Below are positions 8,948 through 19,028 of a stretch of DNA of 64,000 nt, in pieces. The DNA lies in the NCBI GenBank assembly GCA_003154115.1, contig PMCF01000433.1:54787-118786 (forward strand), in the 5' to 3' direction. The notes beneath the pieces were generated by a model, which ran no database searches, was not told the origin of the DNA, and was given only the letters and a program-made list of their open reading frames with translations. Origin of the DNA: Anaerolineae bacterium. Its GTDB lineage: Bacteria; Chloroflexota; Anaerolineae; Fen-1058. Numbering within the stretch: position 1 is the stretch's first letter; every line of letters begins with the position of its first letter. A program made the translations under genes and the position numbers.

Positions 8948-11272
8948 ATGGTCAACATTCTATCTTCCGGCACAACTCTCAAAAACAGCAGTTACCGCAT
9001 TCAGCGTCTCCTAGGTCAGGGCGGCTTTGGCGCGGTCTATCTGGCTGAAGACCTCATCATCAACAAGTTCTGCGCCATCAAAGAAAATTTTGATAACTCC
9101 CCTGGCGCACAAAAGCAGTTTGACGTGGAGGCGCGCATCCTGGCGAACCTCAGCCATCAGCACCTGCCCCGCGTCACCGATAATTTCCTGGAGACGGCGA
9201 CCGGGCAACAATACCTGGTCATGGAATACGTCGAGGGCCAGGACCTGGCTGATTTGTTAGAGCAATCCGGCCCGCTGCCACAAGACAAGGTGCTGGCCTG
9301 GCTGGACCAGGTGTTGGATGCGGTGGCTTATCTGCACACTTACCAGCCTCGGCCCGTCATTCACCGTGATATCAAGCCGGCCAATATTCGCCTGCTGCCC
9401 GATGGCAAAACGGCCAAGCTGGTGGACTTTGGCCTTGCCAAAATCGGCGGCTCATCGGACAAGACGCGCGCGGCGGCGCGAGGAGCCACCGATGGGTTTT
9501 CTCCGCCAGAACAATATGGCACTACCGGTACTGATACTTATTCCGATGTCTATGCCCTGGGCGCTACCCTCTACGCCCTGCTGACCAATGTTGAGCCGCC
9601 CGTGTCTACCGATTTGGTTATTTCAGGCGCTCGACTTGACTTGCCACGCAAATTCAATCCCCTCATTAACCCGAATGTGGAACAGGTCATCCTGACGGCG
9701 ATGCAGCTTGATCCCAAACTGCGCTTCCCAACTGCCGGAGAAATGCGCCTGGCCTTGCAAGGCCGACGCCCGACGACGATCCTGGTTGCTTGCCCGCATT
9801 GCAATACACAGGTGCGCGCTGCGGCCAAATTCTGTCCGGCCTGCGGCCAAACGATTGTCCGCGTAGCGCCGTTTGTTTTCAAAAAGGTCAATCACCCGGT
9901 CAACGACATCAAAGAGTTGGTAAGTAGTTGTGACAGCTATTGGGACGAGGCGATCGGCTATTTTCGCCGGGGCGAATTTGATGTTTGGCTAAACCAGTTG
10001 GGACCGGCAGGACAGCTGCTCGCCGCACAGAGCCGCGCGCTGCGCGCCAAATACAACGATCCCTCAGCCGCGTTGGAAGAACTTTTGGAGGCCGCGGCAC
10101 CCACACGCTCGCGGCCCATCCTGACGGCCAATCCTGCCGTGCTCGATGTGGGGGCACTGCGAGCTGGCGATAGCAAAGTACTGACCGTGACCCTCTCTAA
10201 CAGCGGACGCGGTTACTTGCATGGCAACCTCCAGGCTCAACCTGCATGGATTCAGGTTCATCCAGCCAACTTCGGCTGTCTGGCTGGGGCCACGCAGAAA
10301 ATTGACATTGAGATCAAAGCGACCGGACTTTCAGGCACAGAGCTGGGTGTGGACTATGGCGGAACAGTGACTATCCTCTCCAACCGGGGACAGCAGACCG
10401 TGCCCGTTCGCGTGAAGGTGGTCGATGAACCGCAGGCTTGCCTTGATCCTGTGCAAGTGGATCTAGGCACGGCATCCTGGGGAAACCGGGTCCGAGGGCA
10501 AATCACCGTTGCCAACGCTGGCGGTGGCACGCTGCACAGCACTCTCGTCGCCAGTGAGCCGTGGATTACTGTAGATCCGGCCGGGCAACCCTTTGCGCTG
10601 GGCAAGGGACAGTCGTTGCCTGTCGTTTTTACTGTGAACACAGATCATTTCGCCCGGCGGGGTCGTTATAGCAGCCAACTCACAGTCCAAACCAAAACAA
10701 GGGGCAATCCGGCAACCGTGGTAACGATTCAGGTGGATGTGCCCTATCTGTTAGACCCGGCTCAACCGGCCACTGCCGTCAGCACTGCGGTTGACCTCAT
10801 CGCCGCCTGTGATGCTCATTGGGAATGGGGCCAGCATTTGCTGACAGTAGGCCGCATCGAAGCCTTTTTGCGCTTTATCGGCGAGGATGCGCTGGCCCAA
10901 ACTGCCGCCAACGCCCGCCAGCGCCCCGACCCCAACGCCGGTCTGGAAACGCTGCTGCGCGCGGTCGGCGCCGAACCGCCGGCAAAATACAACACCAACG
11001 TCGATGAGGTGTTGAGTCAGTTAGGCTTTGGTGTCTTTTCCAAACTTGGGCGCAAACCGCCTGTGGTGACGCTGCTCATCGAGAATGTCAGTCCACGCGG
11101 CTATCTACATGGTCGCGTGGACTCTTTGGCCGCCTGGTTAACAGCGTCACAGCCACACTTTGGCTGCTTGCCGGGTCAGGTGGCAGCGATAGAACTCTGC
11201 GCCGATCACAAGGTGAAGAAGGGTGGCTTCTTCTCAATGGGTACAGAATTGTTTGAAATCGTGGTGGACTGA
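8948..11272 (+). CDS. Ser/Thr protein kinase with zinc ribbon and C-terminal Ig-like domains
   Basis: LLGQGGFGAVYLAED, CAIKEN, VIHRDIKPANI, LVDFGLAK, then CPHCNTQVRAAAKFCPACG, then repeated Ig-like segments (LTVTLSNSGRGYLHGNLQAQPAWIQV). ATG at 8948 preferred over 8912. Confidence 0.9.
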   Translation: MVNILSSGTTLKNSSYRIQRLLGQGGFGAVYLAEDLIINKFCAIKENFDNSPGAQKQFDVEARILANLSHQHLPRVTDNFLETATGQQYLVMEYVEGQDLADLLEQSGPLPQDKVLAWLDQVLDAVAYLHTYQPRPVIHRDIKPANIRLLPDGKTAKLVDFGLAKIGGSSDKTRAAARGATDGFSPPEQYGTTGTDTYSDVYALGATLYALLTNVEPPVSTDLVISGARLDLPRKFNPLINPNVEQVILTAMQLDPKLRFPTAGEMRLALQGRRPTTILVACPHCNTQVRAAAKFCPACGQTIVRVAPFVFKKVNHPVNDIKELVSSCDSYWDEAIGYFRRGEFDVWLNQLGPAGQLLAAQSRALRAKYNDPSAALEELLEAAAPTRSRPILTANPAVLDVGALRAGDSKVLTVTLSNSGRGYLHGNLQAQPAWIQVHPANFGCLAGATQKIDIEIKATGLSGTELGVDYGGTVTILSNRGQQTVPVRVKVVDEPQACLDPVQVDLGTASWGNRVRGQITVANAGGGTLHSTLVASEPWITVDPAGQPFALGKGQSLPVVFTVNTDHFARRGRYSSQLTVQTKTRGNPATVVTIQVDVPYLLDPAQPATAVSTAVDLIAACDAHWEWGQHLLTVGRIEAFLRFIGEDALAQTAANARQRPDPNAGLETLLRAVGAEPPAKYNTNVDEVLSQLGFGVFSKLGRKPPVVTLLIENVSPRGYLHGRVDSLAAWLTASQPHFGCLPGQVAAIELCADHKVKKGGFFSMGTELFEIVVD

Positions 11273-11288
11273 ACAAGGATATCTAATC

Positions 11289-14200
11289 ATGACTAACTTG
11301 CCCGGTGTCTCCATCCCCATCGAACAAACCATCGATGCCCTCGAACGTCGCCGCCTAGATCAAGCCGCGCCACCCGTCCTGCCCATCTGGGGCCAGCTCG
11401 ACGCGACGGCCTTCTGGCGCGTGGTGGCGCAGTCGCGTTTCTGGGACGCGACGCAAGAGGCCGGGCGGCCCATCGACTATGAACAGTACATGGAAGATTT
11501 GATCACGGGCGCGCACGGCCTGAGCCTGCCCTTTGCCTATCTCATTCTGGGCAATCCCAAGTCCATCGCGGTGTATGCGGGCTTGCAGGGCGATGGCGTG
11601 GAGGGGCTGATGCGCTCTTCGCTGGAAGGCACCTTCCCCGGCATCGAACTCGCCGCGCAGCCGGAGAGTCGTTTGGGCAGCGCCACCTTCAAAGATCGGC
11701 AGATGTTGTCTGGCCGTCTGACGGGCATCCCTACGCGCAAGACCGGGCAGGCGGCTTATAGCGGCGCGTCGAAGTCCGCGCGGAACCTGCCCCAGGCGGA
11801 ACAGATCGAGCGTTTGCTGCGCGGGTTGTTTGGCAGCGCGTGGGGCTACCTGGTGCGCGCCGCGCCCGTGCCGGAGGCGCAAATCGTGACGCAGGCGCAG
11901 AACGGTTTCACTCAAATCGCCGCCGCCAAAAACCTGGTGCATTATCAGGTCAGCGAACAACAGCAAACCATGCGCTCGATCAGCCCGACCGAACAGCAAT
12001 CGGCCTCACGCTCGATCAATCAGGATCAGACCAATCGGCAGGCCGAGTACGCCGTGGAACTGTTGGAGCGCCAACTCGATCGGCTGAATCGCGGCAAGGC
12101 GCAGGGCATGTGGACGACCGATGTCTTCTTCTTCGCCGACGACGCGATCACGCTCAATAAACTGCGGGCGCTGCTGCGCGCCATCTTCGCCGGGCCGGAT
12201 TCCACGCCTGATCCCATCCGATCGTTTGCCTGCAACCCGGGCGGATCACCTTTGCCGCCCGAAGCGTTTTCCACGCTGTTGAACTCCGGCGAACTGGCGA
12301 CGTTCTGCCAGCTGCCCCAGGAAGAATTTCCCGGTTACGCGGTGCGCGATTACGCCCGCTTCGACACCGATCTCGTTGCGCCGCAGCGCCCGATCACGCT
12401 GCCGATTCCGATCGGGCGGGTGATGGACGGCGCGCGCCCCACCGGCGATTGGCTGGTGCTGGATACCAATGACTTCGCCAAGCACGGCCTCATCGCCGGC
12501 GTGACGGGCAGCGGCAAGACCAACACGGTTTTCTATTTGCTGGACAAGTTGCGCGCGCACAACATCCCCTTTCTGATCATCGAACCGGCCAAAGCCGAGT
12601 ACCGTCACTTGCGCAGCGTGGCCGGGCTGGAGCGGCTGCGCGTCTACACGCTGGGCGATGAAACCGTCTCGCCGCTGCGGCTCAATCCCTTTGAGTTTGA
12701 ACCCGGCATGCACGTGCAGACGCACATCGACTATCTCAAGTCGGTGTTCAACGCTGCCTTCATTCTCTACGCGCCCATGCCGTATGTGTTGGACACCTGC
12801 CTGCACGAAATCTATCAGGACAAAGGCTGGGATTTGACCAGCGGCCACAATCGGCGCGTGCGGCCTGCTGAACGGCAACAAGCGCATCAATATCCCGTGT
12901 TCCCCACGCTGTCTGATCTGTACCGCAAGATCGATGAAGTCGTCGATCGGCTGGGCTACGAAGAGCGCATTCAGCAGGATGTCAAAGCCGGATTGAAGGC
13001 CCGCATCGGCAGTTTGCGGCTGGGCAGCAAGGGTCTTATGCTCGACACGCCGCACGGTGTTTCCTTCAGTCAGCTGCTCGCGCAGCCCACCGTGCTGGAA
13101 CTGGAGCGCATGGGCAACGGCGACGAAAAGGCTTTTCTCATTGGTCTGGTCTTGACGCGCCTGTACGAATATCGTTGGGTCGAAGCCCGATCGGCGCACC
13201 CCGGCCAGAACGCTTTACGGCATGTCGTCGTGATCGAAGAAGCCCACCGGTTGTTGAAGAACGTCTCGACCGAAGTCGGCACCGAAGAAGCCAACACCAA
13301 AGGCCAGGCCGTCGAGACCTTCTCCAACATGTTGAGTGAGATTCGCGCTTACGGACAGGGTGTGTTGATCGCCGAGCAGATTCCCACCAAACTCGCGCCG
13401 GATGCCATCAAGAACACGAATCTCAAACTGGTTCACCGCATCGTCGCCGAGGACGATCGGGCGGTGTTGGGCGCGACGATGAATCTCGACGAAGGGCAGC
13501 AGCGTTTCGTGACGACGCTGCGCGCGGGGCAGGTCGTGGCGTATGCCGAAGGCGCCGATCGATCTTATTTGCTGCACGTCCCTGAGGTCAAGCAGTCACT
13601 GAAGCGCGTGGTGAGCGACGATGAACTGAAGCAGGAAGCGGCGGTCTGGCGCGCGGCTGCGCCCTACATGTCTGCCCGATTGGCGCGTCACATCCCGATC
13701 GAGCTGCACACGTCCAATCTGCGTGATTATGCGCTGGGCGTGCTGGGCCACGCCGAATTTCCGGCCGCGTTTGAGCGCTACTTCTTATCCTTGCTGGAAA
13801 GTCCGCGCCTGGCCGTGTATGGTTACAGCGAACTCTGGCAGGTGATCAAACGCGCGCCACAGCCGCGTGCGGATAAAGAAGTGAAAGCCATGGCCGCGTG
13901 GGTGATAGCCGAAGCGGTCAGCGGTGTGCTGGCCGAACGTGGCCGCCGCCAGGCGTGGTTCTACGCCGTGACCCAGGAAATGGCCGAGACGCTAGTCGAT
14001 GCGCTGGCCGACATCGCCGCGAATTTTGATAATCGAACGGTGGCGCTGGAAGCCTTGACGGTTAAACACACTCCGGCCATCGAGCGCGTGCGGCAGCGCT
14101 ACTTCAATCTCGTCAAGAACGCGCCCAAGCCGTTTGCCGGTTGTGATTTTTGCCAGGCGCAGTGCCGCTATCGGTTCGAGGTGGAGCCGTTGGTGAAAGA

Positions 14201-14444
14201 CAAAGCCACGCAGCGTGAATTCGTCGCCGCCATCCAGCAGACCAAGAGCGACGATGAAATGTGGAGCAAATTGGCGGGTGCGGCGAAAGAAAAGGCGCTG
14301 CAAGCCATCAATGAGCAGGCCGGGCCAGCCGCCGTGCAGGGTGTGGCAGTGTGCGTTGCAGCGCAGATCGGCCCACGGTTGGACTTTGCCAGTGGCAGTC
14401 AGAAGAAGATGGTGAGGAATGTGAAAGCGGTGTTGGAGCGATAA
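11289..14444 (+). CDS. HerA/FtsK-like P-loop ATPase
   Basis: Walker A GLIAGVTGSGKTNTVFYLLDKL, IIEPAKAEYRHL, Walker B HVVVIEEAHRLL, EIRAYGQGVLIAEQIPTKLAPDAIKNTNLKLVHRI; C-terminal Cys cluster CDFCQAQC. Confidence 0.88.
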   Translation: MTNLPGVSIPIEQTIDALERRRLDQAAPPVLPIWGQLDATAFWRVVAQSRFWDATQEAGRPIDYEQYMEDLITGAHGLSLPFAYLILGNPKSIAVYAGLQGDGVEGLMRSSLEGTFPGIELAAQPESRLGSATFKDRQMLSGRLTGIPTRKTGQAAYSGASKSARNLPQAEQIERLLRGLFGSAWGYLVRAAPVPEAQIVTQAQNGFTQIAAAKNLVHYQVSEQQQTMRSISPTEQQSASRSINQDQTNRQAEYAVELLERQLDRLNRGKAQGMWTTDVFFFADDAITLNKLRALLRAIFAGPDSTPDPIRSFACNPGGSPLPPEAFSTLLNSGELATFCQLPQEEFPGYAVRDYARFDTDLVAPQRPITLPIPIGRVMDGARPTGDWLVLDTNDFAKHGLIAGVTGSGKTNTVFYLLDKLRAHNIPFLIIEPAKAEYRHLRSVAGLERLRVYTLGDETVSPLRLNPFEFEPGMHVQTHIDYLKSVFNAAFILYAPMPYVLDTCLHEIYQDKGWDLTSGHNRRVRPAERQQAHQYPVFPTLSDLYRKIDEVVDRLGYEERIQQDVKAGLKARIGSLRLGSKGLMLDTPHGVSFSQLLAQPTVLELERMGNGDEKAFLIGLVLTRLYEYRWVEARSAHPGQNALRHVVVIEEAHRLLKNVSTEVGTEEANTKGQAVETFSNMLSEIRAYGQGVLIAEQIPTKLAPDAIKNTNLKLVHRIVAEDDRAVLGATMNLDEGQQRFVTTLRAGQVVAYAEGADRSYLLHVPEVKQSLKRVVSDDELKQEAAVWRAAAPYMSARLARHIPIELHTSNLRDYALGVLGHAEFPAAFERYFLSLLESPRLAVYGYSELWQVIKRAPQPRADKEVKAMAAWVIAEAVSGVLAERGRRQAWFYAVTQEMAETLVDALADIAANFDNRTVALEALTVKHTPAIERVRQRYFNLVKNAPKPFAGCDFCQAQCRYRFEVEPLVKDKATQREFVAAIQQTKSDDEMWSKLAGAAKEKALQAINEQAGPAAVQGVAVCVAAQIGPRLDFASGSQKKMVRNVKAVLER

Positions 14445-14481
14445 AGAAAAGTTCAGGCTTTACAACGCTGAGGAGAAGCTT

Positions 14482-15507
14482 ATGCCCTTGTCAACCGGAA
14501 AAATGCTCAAGAAACGCTATCGGATAGAGCGGCTCATTAAACAAGGCGGCTTTGGCGCCGTGTATTTGGCAGTTGATACTAAAACTGGAATTCAATGCGC
14601 TATCAAAGAGAACTTGGACACGTCACCAGATTCGCAGCATCTATTTCGAAGAGAGGCTGAAATTCTTGCCAAATTAAGTCATGTCAACTTACCACCCGTC
14701 ACAGCTTTCTTTGTAACGCCGACTGGACAGTATCTAGTCATGGAGTATGTCGAAGGCGAAGACCTGCAAGAAATCCTAGATCGGGAAAATGGTCGGGGCT
14801 TACCAATCCATCAAATAATGAGTTGGATCAAGCAGGTATGCGACGCGCTCAAATATCTTCATACGCGCGTGTCCCCAGTTATTCATCGTGACATTAAGCC
14901 AGGAAATATCCGTGTTACGGCCAGTGGGCAGGTAAAGCTGGTGGACTTTGGAATTGCTAAAGTTCATGTGCCTGGCTTGGCAACGACTAATGTAGCACGG
15001 GGTATCGGGACAGAAGGGTATTGTCCGCCGGAACAGCTTTATCAAACGGGCACTGATCCTCGCAGTGATATCTATTCACTTGCGGCGACGATATATACGC
15101 TCTTGTCGGGTATTGCGCCGCCCCATTGTGGGAATCGCATTGCTGGGACTGAAGATATGATACCTCTGGCTCAGTTACGACCAACTTTACCCGTACAGGT
15201 TGAGGCAGTGATATCAAAGGCGATGGAGCTAAGACTCGACCAAAGATATGATCAGGTTGATGAATTCTGGAAAGAACTGAGACAAGCGGTCTATCCGTTT
15301 GTGATTCAATCGAAAGACATTGATCCTGACCAAAAGAAGGCGGGTGCTATACTGCGGATGCGGCGCGCTTTGCAAAGCGGCGATTCACGCCGCATTGCAG
15401 CGGCCTATTATCCCGAGGTGCGAGAAGTTTATTTGACCTTTTCGGTGGATGAAAAAGATTTGCTCAAAAATGCATTAGATCAGTATCCGTGGCTTGTGGT
15501 TGTCTGA
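14482..15507 (+). CDS. Ser/Thr protein kinase, soluble
   Basis: LIKQGGFGAVYLAVD, CAIKEN, VIHRDIKPGNIRV, LVDFGIAK, YSLAATIYTLLSG; no TM seen. Confidence 0.92.
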   Translation: MPLSTGKMLKKRYRIERLIKQGGFGAVYLAVDTKTGIQCAIKENLDTSPDSQHLFRREAEILAKLSHVNLPPVTAFFVTPTGQYLVMEYVEGEDLQEILDRENGRGLPIHQIMSWIKQVCDALKYLHTRVSPVIHRDIKPGNIRVTASGQVKLVDFGIAKVHVPGLATTNVARGIGTEGYCPPEQLYQTGTDPRSDIYSLAATIYTLLSGIAPPHCGNRIAGTEDMIPLAQLRPTLPVQVEAVISKAMELRLDQRYDQVDEFWKELRQAVYPFVIQSKDIDPDQKKAGAILRMRRALQSGDSRRIAAAYYPEVREVYLTFSVDEKDLLKNALDQYPWLVVV

Positions 15508-15537
15508 AATCCTATCTCACAGAACAAAAGGAATGTG

Positions 15538-17133
15538 ATGTCTGCACGACCGACTGCCAATTTATCAGCGACGCCGAGTGCGTCAACTCCCGATTTTGCC
15601 CAGTTGCCTGAAGAATGGCGCAGTCTGGGCGAAGAGATCGCGCAGTTTGATGTGGCGTCTGCGCAACGCTTTGAAGATGTGGCGACCAGTCTCGGCACCC
15701 CCCAGGAAGATCGCTGGCTGCGGACCGGCGTGCTAGAGCATCTTGGCGTGGATAGCATTGAACGGCACGCGATTCAGTTGTTGCCAGGCGGCGACCGCAT
15801 GCTGTGGGTGCTCAGGATCTCCGAATGGTTTCGGAACGTCCTTATTCTCGTCCCCGTGCTGGTGACGTGGCTCGGGTTGTTTGAAGCAGCAACGAATTAC
15901 GCAGCGGCTGTCCAGGCGCAACCTGATCTGCAATATGTATCGTTCCTGCTGCTGTGGCAGCAAAACTTCATGAACCTGGGCGTGACGCCCGGGATGCCCT
16001 TTAGCACTATTGCGGCGATTGACTTTTCGGTGCTGCTGGTCATCATTGTCCTGACGATCTTTATCCACTTTGTGCGTGATGTGCTAGAAACGCGGGCGAC
16101 TAGTCGCGCCGCCAACTTGCGCCGTCGCATTGATGGACTGGCCTGGCGTACCAGTCTGTGGCTGGCCGACAAGGGCATTCAACAACACCAGCAAGAACAA
16201 CGCCAGTGGGATCAACGCTTGCAGACGTTTGATCGTTTCACGCCGACAGCGCAGGATTTGCTGGCATCGTTGATAGCAGAGCAGGATCGTGTGGTGAATC
16301 TAGCCACGGCTTATCAACAGGAATTTGATCAGCTACGGATACTATCGCGTGATTTGGCGGCAGCCACGAGCAGTCTGCCAGCATCGGTGCAACAAGTTCA
16401 GCTGGCCAATAGTCAGGCCTGGACCCAGCTACAAGGTTCATTGACCAGTTCGTTGAATACCTTACAACAAGTGTCAGCGCAACAAGCGCAACTGCAAGCT
16501 GCAACCACCTCAATGGGCGATGATATTCGTCAGGCCAGCCAGGCGATGGTGTCAGCCGCAAGTCAATCTGGAAAAGCGGCTGATGCTGCGGCGCAAGCTT
16601 CGGCACAGGCTAGCGGACTGGCGCAACAACTGCACGCCTCACAGGCCGGGTTGCAAGATAAAATGCGGGATACGTCAGCGGCCTTGCAGGGCAGCGCCGT
16701 GGTCTTCGCGGGCATCATTGCCTCGCTGAATCAACTGCGAAGCGGATTGGATGACCTGCTGCAAAGCAATGGGCAGGTGATCAATGGGTTGTCCACGTTA
16801 GTGCAACAACAGCCACCGATTTTCGAGAAATTCGAGCAAATCGCCGCGGCTTTTCAATCTGACTCTCAGCGAGTCCATAGCGACTTTGCGCAACTGGTGC
16901 AACTCGATGGGGCGATGATAGAGGAGATTCGAAAGTCAGTTTTAGCTACACAGGGACTATCATTGCGAATTGATGGGATGATGCAGACCTTTTTTCGAGC
17001 TCCTGCGCCGACTGCCGCGCCACCTGCCCGCCCGGCGCAGCAACCAACGGAGGTTGCAGTTCAACCGATTTCACCCGCCAGTCAGGAAAAACGCGGCGGG
17101 CTGTTTGGCAACATTTCTCGTGATAGGAAGTAA
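15538..17133 (+). CDS. Two-or-more-TM protein with long C-terminal coiled coil (MotA/ExbB/ZorA-like topology)
   Basis: TMs VLILVPVLVTWLGLFEAATNYAA and FSVLLVIIVLTIFIHFV, then a ~300 aa Q/A/S-rich heptad region. Confidence 0.7.
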   Translation: MSARPTANLSATPSASTPDFAQLPEEWRSLGEEIAQFDVASAQRFEDVATSLGTPQEDRWLRTGVLEHLGVDSIERHAIQLLPGGDRMLWVLRISEWFRNVLILVPVLVTWLGLFEAATNYAAAVQAQPDLQYVSFLLLWQQNFMNLGVTPGMPFSTIAAIDFSVLLVIIVLTIFIHFVRDVLETRATSRAANLRRRIDGLAWRTSLWLADKGIQQHQQEQRQWDQRLQTFDRFTPTAQDLLASLIAEQDRVVNLATAYQQEFDQLRILSRDLAAATSSLPASVQQVQLANSQAWTQLQGSLTSSLNTLQQVSAQQAQLQAATTSMGDDIRQASQAMVSAASQSGKAADAAAQASAQASGLAQQLHASQAGLQDKMRDTSAALQGSAVVFAGIIASLNQLRSGLDDLLQSNGQVINGLSTLVQQQPPIFEKFEQIAAAFQSDSQRVHSDFAQLVQLDGAMIEEIRKSVLATQGLSLRIDGMMQTFFRAPAPTAAPPARPAQQPTEVAVQPISPASQEKRGGLFGNISRDRK

Positions 17134-17703
17134 ATGATGATACCTTCTCGCCCACGACAAAACACGGTGGCACTCGCTGGTTGGTTATTCGCTGATTTAC
17201 TGCTCGGCATAGCCATGTTCTTTTTGGTCGCTAATTCAATCGGCGCACGCCAGCCGCCAGCCACGCCAACACTCGTGCCGACAGCAACAGCCATGCCCAG
17301 GCCCACGTCGACGCCGTTTCCGACGCCATTCCCGACGTCGACGCCGTTTGTGAGCCTTAATCCAGAGCCTTTTGCATTCGATATTCGTTCCACACCAAAC
17401 GCCTTGTTGGCCCCCTCTTCGACGACAGCTGGGCGGCAGGAACGCGCCAGAATTCTCAGAATATTAGAGGATCAGATCAGGGAACGTTGCGCTACTTCAC
17501 ATGCCGGCATCCTCTTGATATTCGGGCATGCGTCGAATCCGACTGAGGGCGGGCAGCTAGCGCAAGCCGCCGCCGAAATCATTCAAGACGCGCAGTTTAC
17601 GCAACTGTGCGGCGAAGTCGTCCCCCGCGATTTTCACTGGATTGATAACGCGGCAGCTAATCGAGGCTTGTTAAACTTTGAGATTTTCTTCTTTAATCGC
17701 TAA
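17134..17703 (+). CDS. Single-TM protein with MotB/OmpA-like C-terminus (ZorB-like topology)
   Basis: N-terminal WLFADLLLGIAMFFLVANSIG, Pro/Thr linker, then ILLIFGHASNPTEGGQLAQAAAEIIQ...NRGLLNFEIFFFNR. Starts directly after the stop of the 15538 gene. Confidence 0.6.
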   Translation: MMIPSRPRQNTVALAGWLFADLLLGIAMFFLVANSIGARQPPATPTLVPTATAMPRPTSTPFPTPFPTSTPFVSLNPEPFAFDIRSTPNALLAPSSTTAGRQERARILRILEDQIRERCATSHAGILLIFGHASNPTEGGQLAQAAAEIIQDAQFTQLCGEVVPRDFHWIDNAAANRGLLNFEIFFFNR

Positions 17704-17810
17704 CAACGCGAGGTAGAAGAACTTTTCCTATTGTCATTCGCCGTGAAAGAATTTGAACCCGCTTTGCATTAAGATATTGAGCGAGAGTGTCTGAAATCAG
17801 GAGGCCGAAC

Positions 17811-18461
17811 ATGGCCGATGTCGTAGCACCGCATGAGAAACAGATGGAGCAGCTACAGCCCCAGATTGAGGGTGCGCCTGAAGCCAGTTCCAAGCTGGCA
17901 AGCGCGGGGGATGCTTCGTCCGGCGTCAAACCGTTGGAACCGGGCAATGAAAACGAGAAACTCAAAATTGCCACAGGGCAACAAGAGCAGGGCGATGCGC
18001 TGGAGCGCAAATTGGGTCAGGCCAAAGAGGTCTCAGGTTACAGTGATCAGACTTTTATGGACAAACAGGGGCATCCCATCCAGACGCGCACCTGGCAAAG
18101 TGGCGATCTCGTCCAAGTCCGGGCTTATGATCAAACGGTGCAACAACCTAAGGAAACACCCGACCTCGGGCAGGCGGGTTCGGCCAATCTAGCCCTGGAA
18201 CGCGATTGGCGTGACGGCTCAACGCGGGCGCGGCTCAACGATATTGAGACCCCACCCGACTATCGCGGGAGTGGCATCGGCAGCCATTTGCTCGGTGAGT
18301 GTGAGCAAGTGGCCGGTCAGCGTAGTGCCAGGGAAATTTACGGCGCTTTCGTGCCACACGGTGAAAACCCGGCGGCCGTTCGAGAATTTTACCAGAAACA
18401 TGGCTATAGTTTCCGGCCCGGCGCGGCGGGCGGCGAAGAAGTGTTCAAACAATTCAATTAA
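17811..18461 (+). CDS. Protein with C-terminal GNAT-type acetyltransferase domain
   Basis: PPDYRGSGIGSHLLGECEQVAGQ...PAAVREFYQKHGYSFRP; SD aggagg before ATG 17811. Confidence 0.7.
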   Translation: MADVVAPHEKQMEQLQPQIEGAPEASSKLASAGDASSGVKPLEPGNENEKLKIATGQQEQGDALERKLGQAKEVSGYSDQTFMDKQGHPIQTRTWQSGDLVQVRAYDQTVQQPKETPDLGQAGSANLALERDWRDGSTRARLNDIETPPDYRGSGIGSHLLGECEQVAGQRSAREIYGAFVPHGENPAAVREFYQKHGYSFRPGAAGGEEVFKQFN

Positions 18462-18503
18462 GGCAACCGCCCGGTATTTGACCAGCTGGCCGTCTGTCGG
18501 GCT

Positions 18504-18625
18504 AGCAGCAATTCTCAATTTGCACCATCATGCTCGTGATGGTTGGGCACATCCATCGCTTCCAGCCGCCCGCGAAGCGTTTTCCCATCAGGCAAGAGCA
18601 TCCGACCCAAATGAGAATTGCTGCT
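18504..18625. repeat. Inverted-repeat-bounded element A (~122 bp)
   Basis: Ends AGCAGCAATTCTCAATTTG ... CAAATGAGAATTGCTGCT. Confidence 0.65.
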
Positions 18626-18747
18626 CTGGCGTGGCATCGCCACAAAATTCATACTGGTTCCACACCAATTTCGATCAAAAATAAGTAGTTTTACGGATAG
18701 ACAAACGGGACTTATTCGTGCATACTGTTGGCTGGTTATCCTTGTGA

Positions 18748-18899
18748 CAGCAATTCTCAATTTGATACGTTGCAATAGGCAGGCGACTCGAAGTCGCGCT
18801 TTATGAGCCGCTGGTTGATCGTCCGCCGGCGTGGACGCAATTTCGTCGGCGCGCAGCAGCCCATCAGGCACGATTTGAATCGCAAGTTGAGAATTGCTG
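18748..18899. repeat. Inverted-repeat-bounded element B (152 bp) with the same termini as element A
   Basis: CAGCAATTCTCAATTTG (18748-18764) ... CAAGTTGAGAATTGCTG (18883-18899). Confidence 0.65.
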
Positions 18900-19028
18900 A
18901 TCGGGTTATCACCTTCTCTCAAATATGGGATAGTAATCCATCAACTACATGTCACCTGTCACTTACAGGGTGTAAGGTTAATGCCACAATAAGCAGATAC
19001 CTCAATCTACTTCACAGGGGGAACACCG

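Noticed and set aside
12246-13199. 317-aa ORF on the minus strand
   Set aside because: Fully antisense to the HerA-like ATPase with intact motifs; Arg/His/Gln-rich composition typical of a GC-rich shadow ORF.
15538-17703. Complete Zorya system
   Set aside because: Only ZorA/ZorB-like topology is visible; no recognisable ZorC, ZorD or ZorE gene nearby. Kept as an analogy only.
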